From: JBEKHT01 sp049511715
GTDB lineage: Bacteria > Chloroflexota > Anaerolineae > Anaerolineales > RBG-16-64-43
Reading direction: 5' to 3'
Length of the DNA: 13,603 nt
NCBI GenBank assembly: GCA_049511715.1
Contig: JBEKXU010000051.1
Location: 1-13,603, forward strand
Position 1 is the first letter of the stretch, and each line of letters starts with the position of its first letter. Made by a program: the position numbers and the translations under genes. The notes below the pieces were generated by a model that was not told the DNA's origin, did no database searches, and worked only from the letters and a program-made list of their open reading frames with translations. Of the stretch, positions 1 through 6,732 are shown piece after piece.

Positions 1-45
1 GTAGCGGGGGCTGGACTCGAACCAGCGACCTCCGGGTTATGAGTC
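1..45 (-). tRNA. tRNA-Met (CAU) 3' half, truncated at the anticodon loop
   Basis: Read on the minus strand, this is the canonical 3' half of a class I tRNA: anticodon loop CTCATAA (37-43, anticodon CAT), 3' anticodon stem CCCGG (32-36), variable loop AGGTC (27-31), a perfect 5-bp T stem with loop TTCGAGT (10-26), and the 3' acceptor strand CCCCGCT with discriminator A (2-9). The 5' side of the anticodon stem is wrong: only 2 of 5 positions at 44-48 can pair. I see no canonical D arm in the next 80 bases, although AGTGGGG (minus strand, about 90-100) could pair with the acceptor strand. The break lies exactly at the anticodon loop, which is typical of a tRNA 3' end displaced by a tRNA-targeting integrase. 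A CCA end could lie beyond the window edge. A non-canonical or intron-bearing tRNA is less likely. Confidence 0.6.
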
Positions 46-493
46 AGTCTCGAGGATCTGGCACCTTACAGCGAACCGATCGCCAGATCAACCCCACTTT
101 CGTACCCGAGTTCAGCCGCGCCCGCTGGATTGCATGGACTGATCATGACCGAGTATAAGGAGCAGCTTGCTCCTTGTCAATAGGAATTGAATCGAGTTTG
201 AGTTTCTGCGCGGACCGAGATTGAATGATTCGCGGGTTGCGAATTAATCCCTCGACAGACCGTCAGAATCCATGATAGGAACATTGTCCAGGTCCAATCC
301 AGGCCCAATTTCGGACGGATGGGGTTTTCGGCCATAACAGGCTTCGGACTTTTCGGAATCGCGCCTCGGTTGCCGACAGGGAGCGCACGGCGTGGTCCCA
401 CTTGGAACGTGGATCGGGAACACGCTCGGGTCAGGCTGGTTTCTCAATGCGTCCAGGCTGAGTGGAACACGTGCAGTGCGTCGATCCGTCGTG

Positions 494-570
494 GAGAGGG
501 ATGTAGGCTCACCCTGTGCGAGGTATTTCGGCCGCACGAGCAAGGAGGTGGGTGGGCCTACATCTCTCTC
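494..570. repeat. Large inverted repeat / hairpin, 21-bp stem
   Basis: Positions 494-514 pair with 550-570 without a mismatch: 19 Watson-Crick pairs and two G.T wobbles (499/565 and 509/555). Inside, GTGCG (516-520) pairs with CGCAC (533-537) around a 12-nt loop, leaving an asymmetric unpaired stretch at 538-549. No T-run follows on either strand, so it is not a normal intrinsic terminator. The shape fits a REP/MITE-like palindrome or a structured RNA. I see no second copy in this window, so its class is unknown. Confidence 0.6.
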
Positions 571-795
571 AGCGCTGGGCCGCCCGGGCGTTGCAGTCTG
601 TCGCAAGGGGCCGATCCTGTGCGGGCCAACGCGAGAGACTTCCGCCGACCGAAACCCAAGGCAGCGCGGGCCGCGCGAAGGATGGACACCAGGATGCTTG
701 GCAACCCTCCGATCCGACTTCTGAGGGCTCTGCGGTTCTCTTTTCCCCCGAGGTTCACAGGAAATGGTGCCAGATCACTTGCCTCCCAAGCCCAG

Positions 796-861
796 GCCGG
801 TGGGCTGGCGAGTCGAGCACCCAGTTCCTGGAGCGCCGTGTCTACCATGCCGCCCTCCGGC
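796..861 (-). pseudogene. tRNA-Leu-like remnant
   Basis: On the minus strand the segment from 861 to 834 resembles the 5' part of a bacterial tRNA-Leu: an acceptor-like GCCGGAG, then GGCGG and the D-loop string ATGGTAGACACGGCG, which matches the usual tRNA-Leu D arm from memory. Further on, GGTG, CTCGACT and CGCC (about 808-822) form a T-arm-like 4-bp hairpin with a 7-nt loop. CACCGGC (796-802) can pair with the acceptor start at 6 of 7 positions. No proper anticodon arm or long variable arm is present, and the whole is only 66 nt against about 85 for a tRNA-Leu. It is at most a degenerate tRNA and may be partly coincidental. Confidence 0.3.
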
Positions 862-1269
862 GGAAGCGAGGGCGGGTCGAGAGGCGGGAGGGAAAAGACA
901 AGGTCTACACGATAGGAACTGGGCAGAGTGTCGGACGGAGGGATCATCTTTCCTCGCGATCCCCTAGGCAAACAGTCTTTCGCGAAGTGGACCGCGCCCT
1001 TCTGCCAGTGGCTGGCCGGACAAGTCGCTCACCGGCGGTTCCTCAGGAGCCAGATCGATGCGTCCGGGCGCCGCCCGACCCTCGGACACCGCAGTAGCTT
1101 GGCGACGAACCGGAAAGAGGCCCGCACCCTGCTCCTAACGGAGCGGAAGATGGCCCGGAGAGGCGAACGGAACAATGCCATTCGTCGAGACTGGGGAGCG
1201 CCGCGGTCCGAGACCACGCTGCCCAAGCGATCCCAGCGCAAGGATAACGCCGTGAGCTCTGTCAGGATA

Positions 1270-1452
1270 TCACCGGACCCGGTCTTCATCGGCTACCTCC
1301 GCAACAGGATGTATCGCCAGGATCGCGCTCTCATCAGTCATGTCCAGCCGGAGGGGAGTCAAGAACACCTCACCGTGCTCTACCGCCCATCGGTCCGTCC
1401 CCTTTTCGGGATTGGTCAAGGGAACCTCAGCGAACCAGAACAGTCGGCGGCC
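1270..1452 (-). pseudogene. surE: Out-of-frame C-terminal segment of SurE
   Basis: In the frame ending at the TGA at 1270, the translation reads GRRLFWFAEVPL, then GTDRWAVEHGEVFLTPLRLD and TDESAILAI. These are the conserved SurE C-terminal blocks (tryptophan/phenylalanine strand, 'GTD..A...G.V..TPL..D'). The upstream frame ends in 'ESFDPW' just before this point, so adding one G to the GGG run on the minus strand (plus 1451-1453) joins the two parts seamlessly. This is a +/-1 lesion in an otherwise well-kept gene: either a recent pseudogene or a base-calling or assembly error at a short homopolymer. No slippery heptamer typical of programmed frameshifting is evident. Confidence 0.8.
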
Positions 1453-2018
1453 CAGGGGTCGAAACTTTCCATGACCTTGCCGCTGTAGGCGCGGATCGAT
1501 TGGCGGGTCCATTCGATCCCGACCGGATGCCTGGGAAGATTTACGTTGACCAGCAGGGGCCGAGGCATCCGCAGCAGCCGGCGGGTGACCTGCTCGATGC
1601 AGCCCTTCACCGACTCGAAGTCCGGAGTCCCGTTCGCCATCACCAAGCTGAAGGCTACCCCGCTGGAACCGAGAAGGACAGCCTGCTTGGCCGCAGCGAC
1701 CGTCCCGGAATGCCAAACCTCATGACCCAGGTTGCTGCCTAGGTTGATTCCGGACAAGACCAAATCAGCCCCTTCCCAGTGGTAAAGGCCGAGCGCGACG
1801 CAATCGGCTGGGGTTCCATTGACCCGGTACGCTTCAAACCCGTCCAGGGTGGTGCGCAGGTACGCCAGGGGACGCTGAATGGTGATTGCGTGACCCATGG
1901 AGGATTGCTCGGCATCCGGGGCGACCACGCGGACTTGGCCAAACCGCGAGGCGACATCCGCCAGTGCGACCAGTCCGGGGCTGAAAATACCATCGTCGTT
2001 TGTAACCAGAATCTTCAT
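1416..2018 (-). CDS. surE: 5'/3'-nucleotidase SurE, frameshifted (open frame covering the first ~80%)
   Basis: SurE is a cytoplasmic, divalent-metal-dependent phosphatase acting on nucleoside monophosphates and polyphosphate. The N-terminus MKILVTNDDG carries the metal-binding Asp8-Asp9. VVAPDAEQSSMGHAIT gives the Ser39/40 site, NGTPADCVALG the substrate loop, and SGINLGSNLG the conserved Asn92, followed by the HSGTVAAAKQA helix. The start at 2018 has AAGGAG upstream, with a rather long 15-nt spacer. This frame stops at 1416 after about 200 residues, and its last dozen residues are not SurE-like. The true C-terminus continues in another frame down to 1270 (separate entry). Restoring one base gives about 249 residues, the normal family length. 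As written, the product lacks the C-terminal region and would probably not fold or dimerise properly. Confidence 0.85.
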   Translation of the reverse strand: MKILVTNDDGIFSPGLVALADVASRFGQVRVVAPDAEQSSMGHAITIQRPLAYLRTTLDGFEAYRVNGTPADCVALGLYHWEGADLVLSGINLGSNLGHEVWHSGTVAAAKQAVLLGSSGVAFSLVMANGTPDFESVKGCIEQVTRRLLRMPRPLLVNVNLPRHPVGIEWTRQSIRAYSGKVMESFDPWAADCSGSLRFP

Positions 2019-2837
2019 TTCTACTCTTCTACTCTCCTTGCCGTTCTCAAGCCGGGACCTTGTGCCAGAATCTCTCCGCGACCCCTGGCTTCAGGAAGCC
2101 GACGCGGGCCCAAGGCACTTTGAAGCCAGTCTTACTTTACTTACTCAGCTTTATGCCAAGCCGAACGGTGTGTTATCGTCCTTTTAGGGAATGGTTATCG
2201 TTGTGTGATCCGGCGGACTGCCTGGGGGAAGCCTCCTATACTGGGGGCAAATGCGAAGGAAAATGGGTCTTGAAGGGTGTCCTTTGAGCTGGGCCGCGAG
2301 GGAATAAGGTACAGGGTGTCCAGTTTATCCTTCCCTTGCCCGGCGGACCGCTGGGATTCCAGTGATATGTGCCCAGCGAGAATTTGGGCATCCGGTGGAG
2401 GAGTCCGGCTCGGGCGCGGTTGTCCGCGAAACCGGGGGGATCGATTCAACAACGGCAAGAGGAGAAAGGAACCCGGCAGGTGCAAGAAGGACGGTGCCAT
2501 CGAGGAAATCGGGAGGCGTGCCCGGGCGAAACGCCCGTTCCTGTCCTACGCAGGAGGGGATCTTTCCGGGCCGACACGGGGCAAGCAGGCGGGCTCAGCG
2601 AACCGGGGCAAGGAACAGAGGCAGAGGAAAACCTCGACTCCCGCCTGGAATCGGCACTTCGGCTTCTGGGAAGGGGGGCCAGGAAGGCCGAAGTCCGGAC
2701 GAAACCGTATTCAACTGTGTCATAATCTTCCAGGAGAATGCATCCAGGAACGTGCGCAAGTGGGCCTAATGTTCTTCTTCTTACCTGGCAGGGTGGGCTG
2801 AAAGAGAGGCTCTGGCGCTGGGGTGAGCAGGATTTCG
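2019..2837. other. Divergent intergenic region between surE and phoB
   Basis: About 820 bases between two divergently transcribed genes. The open frames here are Arg/Gly/Lys-rich, mutually overlapping and unlike any family I know, so I reject them. Near the middle a perfect 6-bp hairpin CGGGCG-AAA-CGCCCG (2523-2537) is followed by a small TCCT-ACGC-AGGA hairpin (about 2543-2554). A possible extended -10 element lies at 2718-2726. The region could hold the phoBR leader, and no known RNA family was recognised in it. Confidence 0.45.
2718..2726 (+). promoter_or_regulatory. Possible extended -10 promoter of phoBR
   Basis: TGTCATAAT matches the extended -10 pattern TGnTATAAT with one mismatch in the hexamer (CATAAT, 2721-2726). 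No good -35 hexamer lies 16-18 nt upstream, as is common for extended -10 or activator-dependent promoters. The string CTGTGTCATAATCTT also loosely resembles half of an enterobacterial Pho box. Transcription would start near 2733, giving a leader of about 105 nt before phoB. Confidence 0.25.
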
Positions 2838-3542
2838 ATGGGCGAGAGAATCTTGGTCGTTGAGGATGAAGCCGGGCTGCGTGAGGCTCTGGCTTACAAC
2901 CTGAAACGAGAGGGGTACGGCGTGACTGCGGTGGAAGACGGGACCTCCGCGATCAGTTCCGCGCAGCGCGAGATTCCCGACCTGGTCATCCTGGACTTGA
3001 TGCTTCCAGGGATCGACGGCTTCGAGGTGTGCCGCACCCTCCGCAAGCAGTCAAACGTTCCGATCCTGATGCTGACCGCCAGGACCGAAGAAATTGACCG
3101 GGTGGTGGGCCTCGAGGTGGGGGCCGACGACTACTTGACCAAGCCCTTCAGCATGCGGGAGCTGATGGCCCGCGTGAAAGCGCTGCTCCGCCGGGTGCGC
3201 ATGATGCGTGAAGAAACCCGGGGGGAAGGGGAATCAGCCGCCCCGGTCTTGGAATTCGGGGAGCTGGTGATTGACACCCTGCGGCGCGAAGTGGTGCTCG
3301 GAGGACGGGTCCTGGCGTTCAAGCCCCGGGAATTCGACCTGCTGGTCTTCCTGGCGCGTCACCGGGGGCAGGCGCTCTCACGGGAGTTATTGCTGCAGAG
3401 GGTTTGGGGCTGGGACTTTACTGGTGACTCGCGGACTGTGGATGTCCATGTCCGCTGGCTTCGGGAAAAACTTGAAGCGGATCCGGCCCATCCCTCGAGG
3501 CTGATCACGGTCCGAGGGGCTGGCTACCGCTTCGAGGGGTGA
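2838..3542 (+). CDS. phoB: Phosphate-regulon response regulator PhoB (OmpR/PhoB family)
   Basis: A two-component response regulator that, when phosphorylated, binds DNA and activates phosphate-starvation genes. The receiver domain spans residues 1-118 (numbering from ATG 2838): acidic pair Glu9-Asp10, phosphoacceptor Asp53 in LVILDLMLPG, Thr80, and Lys102 in DDYLTKPF. A linker of about 15 residues leads to a winged-helix effector domain at 137-234, with FKPREFDLLVFLARH, the recognition region SRTVDVHVRWLREKL, and the C-terminal hairpin ITVRGAGYRFE. ATG 2838 is preferred because AGGA lies 5 nt upstream. An in-frame GTG at 2823 would add five residues but has no clear ribosome site. phoR follows 6 nt after the stop, so the two are almost certainly co-transcribed. 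The adjoining pst-phoU genes support PhoB rather than another OmpR-type regulator. Confidence 0.9.
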   Translation: MGERILVVEDEAGLREALAYNLKREGYGVTAVEDGTSAISSAQREIPDLVILDLMLPGIDGFEVCRTLRKQSNVPILMLTARTEEIDRVVGLEVGADDYLTKPFSMRELMARVKALLRRVRMMREETRGEGESAAPVLEFGELVIDTLRREVVLGGRVLAFKPREFDLLVFLARHRGQALSRELLLQRVWGWDFTGDSRTVDVHVRWLREKLEADPAHPSRLITVRGAGYRFEG

Positions 3543-3548
3543 CGCACC

Positions 3549-5318
3549 TTGCGAAACCTGGTCTCATCGCGGCTGCTCCGCGCTCTGTCCTTTGTAACGC
3601 TGCTGACCTCGGGCCTCCTGTTCCTCCTCGGGATTTTCTTGCCCCAGCGCATGGAGGCAGATGAGGCCCGGACCTACGCCCTCCTAGCCCAGCACCAGAC
3701 AGAGGACTTGGCCACAGAGGTTGCAAAGACGTGGACTGGGTCCTCGGCGGACCTCAGCGGCCTGCAACAAGCCCTCAGCGCCCATTCCAGGAACCTCAGT
3801 GCTCGCCTCGCCGTGTTCGGGCAAGGCGGGGGATTTGTAGCTGGCGCCGAGCCGGACGGATCCCTCGATTCGGCAGCCGCTGGCGGCCCCGAGGTCCAGG
3901 ATGCCGCCCGGGGCTTGCCCGCCTACGGGACTCGGCCCGATCCGGGGAGCGGGAGTCTCTGGCTTTACCTGGCCGTCCCACTCCAGACCGAGAATGGAAG
4001 CCGCTGGGTGGTGCGCCAAGCTGTTCCGCTGACCAGGTTGCTGAATGACCTGCGAACGCAGCAGTTCGCCCTCTGGGGGAGTGCGGTCCTGGTCCTCCTC
4101 CTGGGGGCAGTGGCCAGCTTCCAAGTGGGCAGGCGCCAGGCGGCAGCCTCGCGACGCCTCGTGCAGGCCGTGGAGCGCATGCGAGCGGGAGACTGGAGTG
4201 CCCTGGAATTAGCCTCGGAAAAGGGAGACCTCCAGGATCTCTCCCGTTCCTTGGTTGGCCTGGCTGGAGAGCTGAAAAAGAAGCTGGAAGAATTGGAACC
4301 CGACCCGGTGCTGTTGATCACCGTCCTGGAGCGCATGAGTGACGGCGCAGTCATTGTGGATCCCGCTGGCCGTGTACGTCTGGTGAATCCTACGACGGCC
4401 GCCATGTTTGGCTCAAGCGGCCAGAAGATGGAGGGGTTGACCCTCATGCAGGCTTTGCGTCGGCACGAAGTGTACGAGCTGTGGGAGAAGGCCCGAGAGA
4501 CCGGCGAGCAGCAAGCTTCCATGCTGGAAATTGGTGCCCAGCGACGCTCCCTGCAGGCGGTCGCCACTCCGCTGGACCCCAGCCTCCCGGGCAGCGTTCT
4601 CCTGCTCTTCCAGGACCTCACTCGACTCCGCCAGTTGGAGACGGTGCGGCGGGACTTCGTCAGCAACATCTCGCACGAACTGCGCACTCCCCTGGCCTCA
4701 CTCAAGGCCATGGTAGAGACCCTGACCAGCGGGGCGCTGGAGGATCCTTCCGCGGCGAAACCGTTTCTAGACCACATTGAAAAGGAGGTTGACGCACTGG
4801 TCCAGATCGTCGAGGAACTCCTGGAACTCTCCCGGATCGAGTCTGGCCAGGTTCCCCTGCGGTTGGAGAAAGTCCGGCCCCTGGAGTTGATAGAGGCGGC
4901 CTGTAGCCGCCTCCAGTACCAGGCCGAGCGGGCCGGCCTAACGATGCGGGCAGAGAGCGAACCAGACCTTCCGACCGTGTGGGCGGACCCGACGCGGGTG
5001 GAACAAGTCATGATGAATCTCCTGCACAATGCCATCAAGTTCACTCCCCCCGGAGGCCGGATTGAGGTTCGCGGCCGGGAGAATGGCGAGTTCGTGACTT
5101 TTGAGGTGGCCGACACGGGGGTGGGCATTGCGCAAGAGGACTTAGTTCGGATCTTCGAGAGGTTCTACAAGGCGGACCGGGCGCGCTCCGGGGGCGGCAC
5201 AGGGCTGGGTCTCTCGATCGCCAAGCATGTGGTTGAGGCCCACGGCGGCCGCATCTGGGCGAGCAGCACAGAGGGAAAAGGAAGCCACTTCTTTTTCACA
5301 CTGCGCAGACCTCCTTAA
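3549..5318 (+). CDS. phoR: Phosphate-regulon sensor histidine kinase PhoR
   Basis: A membrane-bound histidine kinase that phosphorylates PhoB in low phosphate. Order of parts in 589 residues: TM1 (about 10-32); an extracytoplasmic domain of about 140 residues; TM2 (about 173-195); a HAMP-like linker to about 248; a PAS domain (about 255-360, 'MSDGAVIVDPAGRVRLVNP'); the HisKA H-box SNISHELRTPL with His376; then the ATPase domain with N-box MMNLLHNAIKFTP (488-500), G1 DTGVGI (522-527), F-box FERFYKAD and G2 GGTGLGLSI (549-557). The HAMP-PAS-HisKA order is that of Gram-positive-type PhoR/WalK kinases; E. coli PhoR lacks a large external domain. The start is TTG 3549, with GAGGGG about 9 nt upstream inside the end of phoB. 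Other kinases share this architecture, and the PhoR call rests on its place between phoB and pstS. Confidence 0.88.
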   Translation: MRNLVSSRLLRALSFVTLLTSGLLFLLGIFLPQRMEADEARTYALLAQHQTEDLATEVAKTWTGSSADLSGLQQALSAHSRNLSARLAVFGQGGGFVAGAEPDGSLDSAAAGGPEVQDAARGLPAYGTRPDPGSGSLWLYLAVPLQTENGSRWVVRQAVPLTRLLNDLRTQQFALWGSAVLVLLLGAVASFQVGRRQAAASRRLVQAVERMRAGDWSALELASEKGDLQDLSRSLVGLAGELKKKLEELEPDPVLLITVLERMSDGAVIVDPAGRVRLVNPTTAAMFGSSGQKMEGLTLMQALRRHEVYELWEKARETGEQQASMLEIGAQRRSLQAVATPLDPSLPGSVLLLFQDLTRLRQLETVRRDFVSNISHELRTPLASLKAMVETLTSGALEDPSAAKPFLDHIEKEVDALVQIVEELLELSRIESGQVPLRLEKVRPLELIEAACSRLQYQAERAGLTMRAESEPDLPTVWADPTRVEQVMMNLLHNAIKFTPPGGRIEVRGRENGEFVTFEVADTGVGIAQEDLVRIFERFYKADRARSGGGTGLGLSIAKHVVEAHGGRIWASSTEGKGSHFFFTLRRPP

Positions 5319-5347
5319 CCCAATGCTTGTGCTTCGATGAGGAAACC

Positions 5348-5374
5348 TTAACCGGACGTTGGACTGGCAATAAT
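5348..5374 (+). promoter_or_regulatory. Possible pstS promoter
   Basis: AATAAT (5369-5374) matches five of six -10 positions. TTAACC (5348-5353), 15 nt upstream, matches four of six -35 positions, a weak and short-spaced arrangement of the kind replaced by activator contacts in PhoB-dependent promoters. Transcription would begin around 5380-5382. No confident Pho-box direct repeat could be defined by eye. Confidence 0.25.
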
Positions 5375-5418
5375 CTCCTCGAAATATGCTGAGAGTGAGA
5401 AAACACTTTTCGAGGAGG
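5374..5418 (+). promoter_or_regulatory. Inverted repeat covering the pstS Shine-Dalgarno site
   Basis: TCTCCTCGAAA (5374-5384) pairs with TTTCGAGGAGG (5408-5418): ten Watson-Crick pairs and one G.T, around a 23-nt loop. The right arm is the pstS Shine-Dalgarno sequence (GAGGAGG, 7 nt before the ATG at 5426), so an RNA containing both arms would hide the ribosome site. If transcription starts near 5381, most of the left arm is missing from the mRNA and the repeat would act only at DNA level, for example as an operator. Confidence 0.5.
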
Positions 5419-5425
5419 ATTCCAA

Positions 5426-6574
5426 ATGATGAAGAGATCGCTCGTCTTATCTTCCGCGCTGCTGACCGCGGTCTTAGTCACGGCCTGCGGGGCTCCAGCC
5501 ACGGGGGCGGTGTTGCTCCCCACCGACACAGCAATGCCCTTTTCCGTCCCGACCTTGTCCTCGGTGCCTAGCCCCACTCCGGCACCAACCGAGGGGATGG
5601 TCCAGCTCACTGGCGCCGGAGCTACTTTCCCGTACCCGCTTTACAGCCGCTGGTTCTATGATTACGCCTTCGTCGACAATCGCGTCCAGATCAACTACCA
5701 GGCGATCGGCTCCGGCGGCGGGATCCAGCAAATCACAGCCAAGACGGTGGACTTCGGTGCTTCCGATGCCATTCTGACTCCCGCTCAACTTGCCGCGGCG
5801 CCCAGCCTGCACATGTTCCCAACCGTGGCTGGGGCCATAGTGCCGGCCTACAACGTGGCGGAACTGAACGGGAAACAGCCGCTGGTCCTGGATGCGGCGA
5901 CCCTCAGCGCCATCTATCTAGGCACGATCACCAAGTGGAATGACCCCGCCATCGTGGCCCTCAACCCCGGGCTGGCGCTGCCTAACAAGGACATCCTCGT
6001 GGTGCATCGCTCCGACGGGTCGGGAACAACCTTTATCTTTGCCTCCTACCTTTCTGCGGTGAGCCCCGATTGGAAGAGCAAGGTCGGAGCCTCCACCTCG
6101 GTGCAGTGGCCGGTCGGTTTGGGGGGCAAGGGCAATGACGGCGTGTCTGGGATCATCTCTCAGAACGATGGATCCCTCGGGTACATCGAGTACGCCTATG
6201 CGGTGCAAAACAAGCTGGGCTTTGCAAACATGGTGAATGCCGCCGGTTCCACCGTAACAGCGAGTGTCCAAACCACGCAGAATGCCATGAACGACTTTGG
6301 CACTCAAATGCCCGACACGCTCGCCCGCCTCATCGTCAACGCGCCGGGCAAGGACTCCTGGCCCATCGCAGGGTACACTTACTTCCTGGTGTACTTGAAT
6401 GAGACCGATTGCGCCAAGGCCACCATGCTAGTGCAACTCCTGCATTGGGCGCTTACCGACGGAACGCAGGATGTCCAGTCCCTCGACTATGTTCCCCTGC
6501 CGGACGCGATCCGAAGCCAGGACTTCACGACTCTCGGAACGATGACCTGCAACGGTGCGCCCGTGACCCCGTAA
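5426..6574 (+). CDS. pstS: Phosphate ABC transporter substrate-binding lipoprotein PstS
   Basis: Binds phosphate outside the membrane and delivers it to PstCA. A lipoprotein signal peptide (MMKRS, hydrophobic stretch, lipobox LVTAC with Cys21) is followed by a Ser/Thr/Pro linker (PSPTPAPT). The mature domain begins near residue 61 at LTGAGATFPYPLYSRW. Phosphate-site motifs are GSGGGIQQI, DFGASDA and RSDGSGTTFIF. NDGSLGYIEYAYA and the C-terminal region are also typical, and the 382-residue length is normal with the linker. The start is ATG 5426 in ATGATG, with GAGGAGG at ideal distance. Membrane anchoring by lipid plus a long linker suits a cell without a periplasm bounded by an outer membrane, but this is inference. 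It lies directly after phoR and is separated from pstC by structured DNA. Confidence 0.95.
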   Translation: MMKRSLVLSSALLTAVLVTACGAPATGAVLLPTDTAMPFSVPTLSSVPSPTPAPTEGMVQLTGAGATFPYPLYSRWFYDYAFVDNRVQINYQAIGSGGGIQQITAKTVDFGASDAILTPAQLAAAPSLHMFPTVAGAIVPAYNVAELNGKQPLVLDAATLSAIYLGTITKWNDPAIVALNPGLALPNKDILVVHRSDGSGTTFIFASYLSAVSPDWKSKVGASTSVQWPVGLGGKGNDGVSGIISQNDGSLGYIEYAYAVQNKLGFANMVNAAGSTVTASVQTTQNAMNDFGTQMPDTLARLIVNAPGKDSWPIAGYTYFLVYLNETDCAKATMLVQLLHWALTDGTQDVQSLDYVPLPDAIRSQDFTTLGTMTCNGAPVTP

Positions 6575-6639
6575 GCGCTGGCGCACGAGGAGCTGAATCT
6601 GACGGCAATCGGTAGTGGTACGGCTTTCTGAAGACAAGT

Positions 6640-6676
6640 AAGGAGGGATATCCCCCGGAGGGAGATTTCCCTCCTT
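6640..6676 (+). promoter_or_regulatory. Two competing hairpins between pstS and pstC
   Basis: AAGGAGGGA (6640-6648) can pair perfectly with TCCCTCCTT (6668-6676). Alternatively GGAGGGA (6657-6663) pairs with TCCCTCC (6668-6674) around the 4-nt loop GATT. Both left arms compete for the same right arm, and GGGATATCCC (6645-6654) is itself a palindrome. No T-run follows, so this is not a classical terminator. Stem-loops here in other pst operons are thought to favour the abundant binding protein over the transporter subunits, by transcript end stabilisation or partial termination. Confidence 0.45.
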
Positions 6677-6732
6677 CAGAATGGCCACGAGGATATGGAG
6701 TTGCCTCGGATCAAGGAAAGCCAGGGAACAGG

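Larger units (their letters stand above)
46..1269. other. Long stretch without a supported protein gene
   Basis: About 1.2 kb follows the tRNA fragment. Open frames exist on both strands, but they overlap one another, are rich in Arg, Gly, Pro and Ser, lack Shine-Dalgarno sites and show no recognisable motif, so I treat them as chance frames of GC-rich DNA. The region does hold an inverted repeat next to the tRNA fragment (an 8-bp arm GATCTGGC with its complement, about 56-90), the large hairpin at 494-570 and a tRNA-Leu-like remnant at 796-861. It is best read as decayed accessory DNA. Confidence 0.5.

Noticed and set aside
1..100. Complete class II or intron-containing tRNA spanning 1-100 on the minus strand
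   Set aside because: An acceptor pairing (AGTGGGG) is possible, but no acceptable D arm or 5' anticodon stem can be drawn; the 8-bp GATCTGGC inverted repeat does not fit tRNA geometry.
319..915. Open frame of 198 codons on the + strand (and overlapping frames on both strands to 1488)
   Set aside because: Arg/Gly/Ser/Pro-rich, no ribosome site, no family motif, several equally long overlapping frames, and partly antisense to surE.
2500..2720. Possible structured RNA (RNase P-like 'GAGGAAA' string and hairpins) upstream of phoB
   Set aside because: The conserved RNase P RNA blocks around that string and at the 3' end are missing; only small isolated hairpins are visible.
2277..2801. 174-codon + strand open frame before phoB
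   Set aside because: Basic, Gly/Arg-rich composition without motifs, start without a ribosome site, and two competing frames of similar length in the same stretch.
3965..5128. 387-codon frame antisense to phoR
   Set aside because: A typical shadow of a GC-rich gene; phoR on the other strand has every kinase motif.
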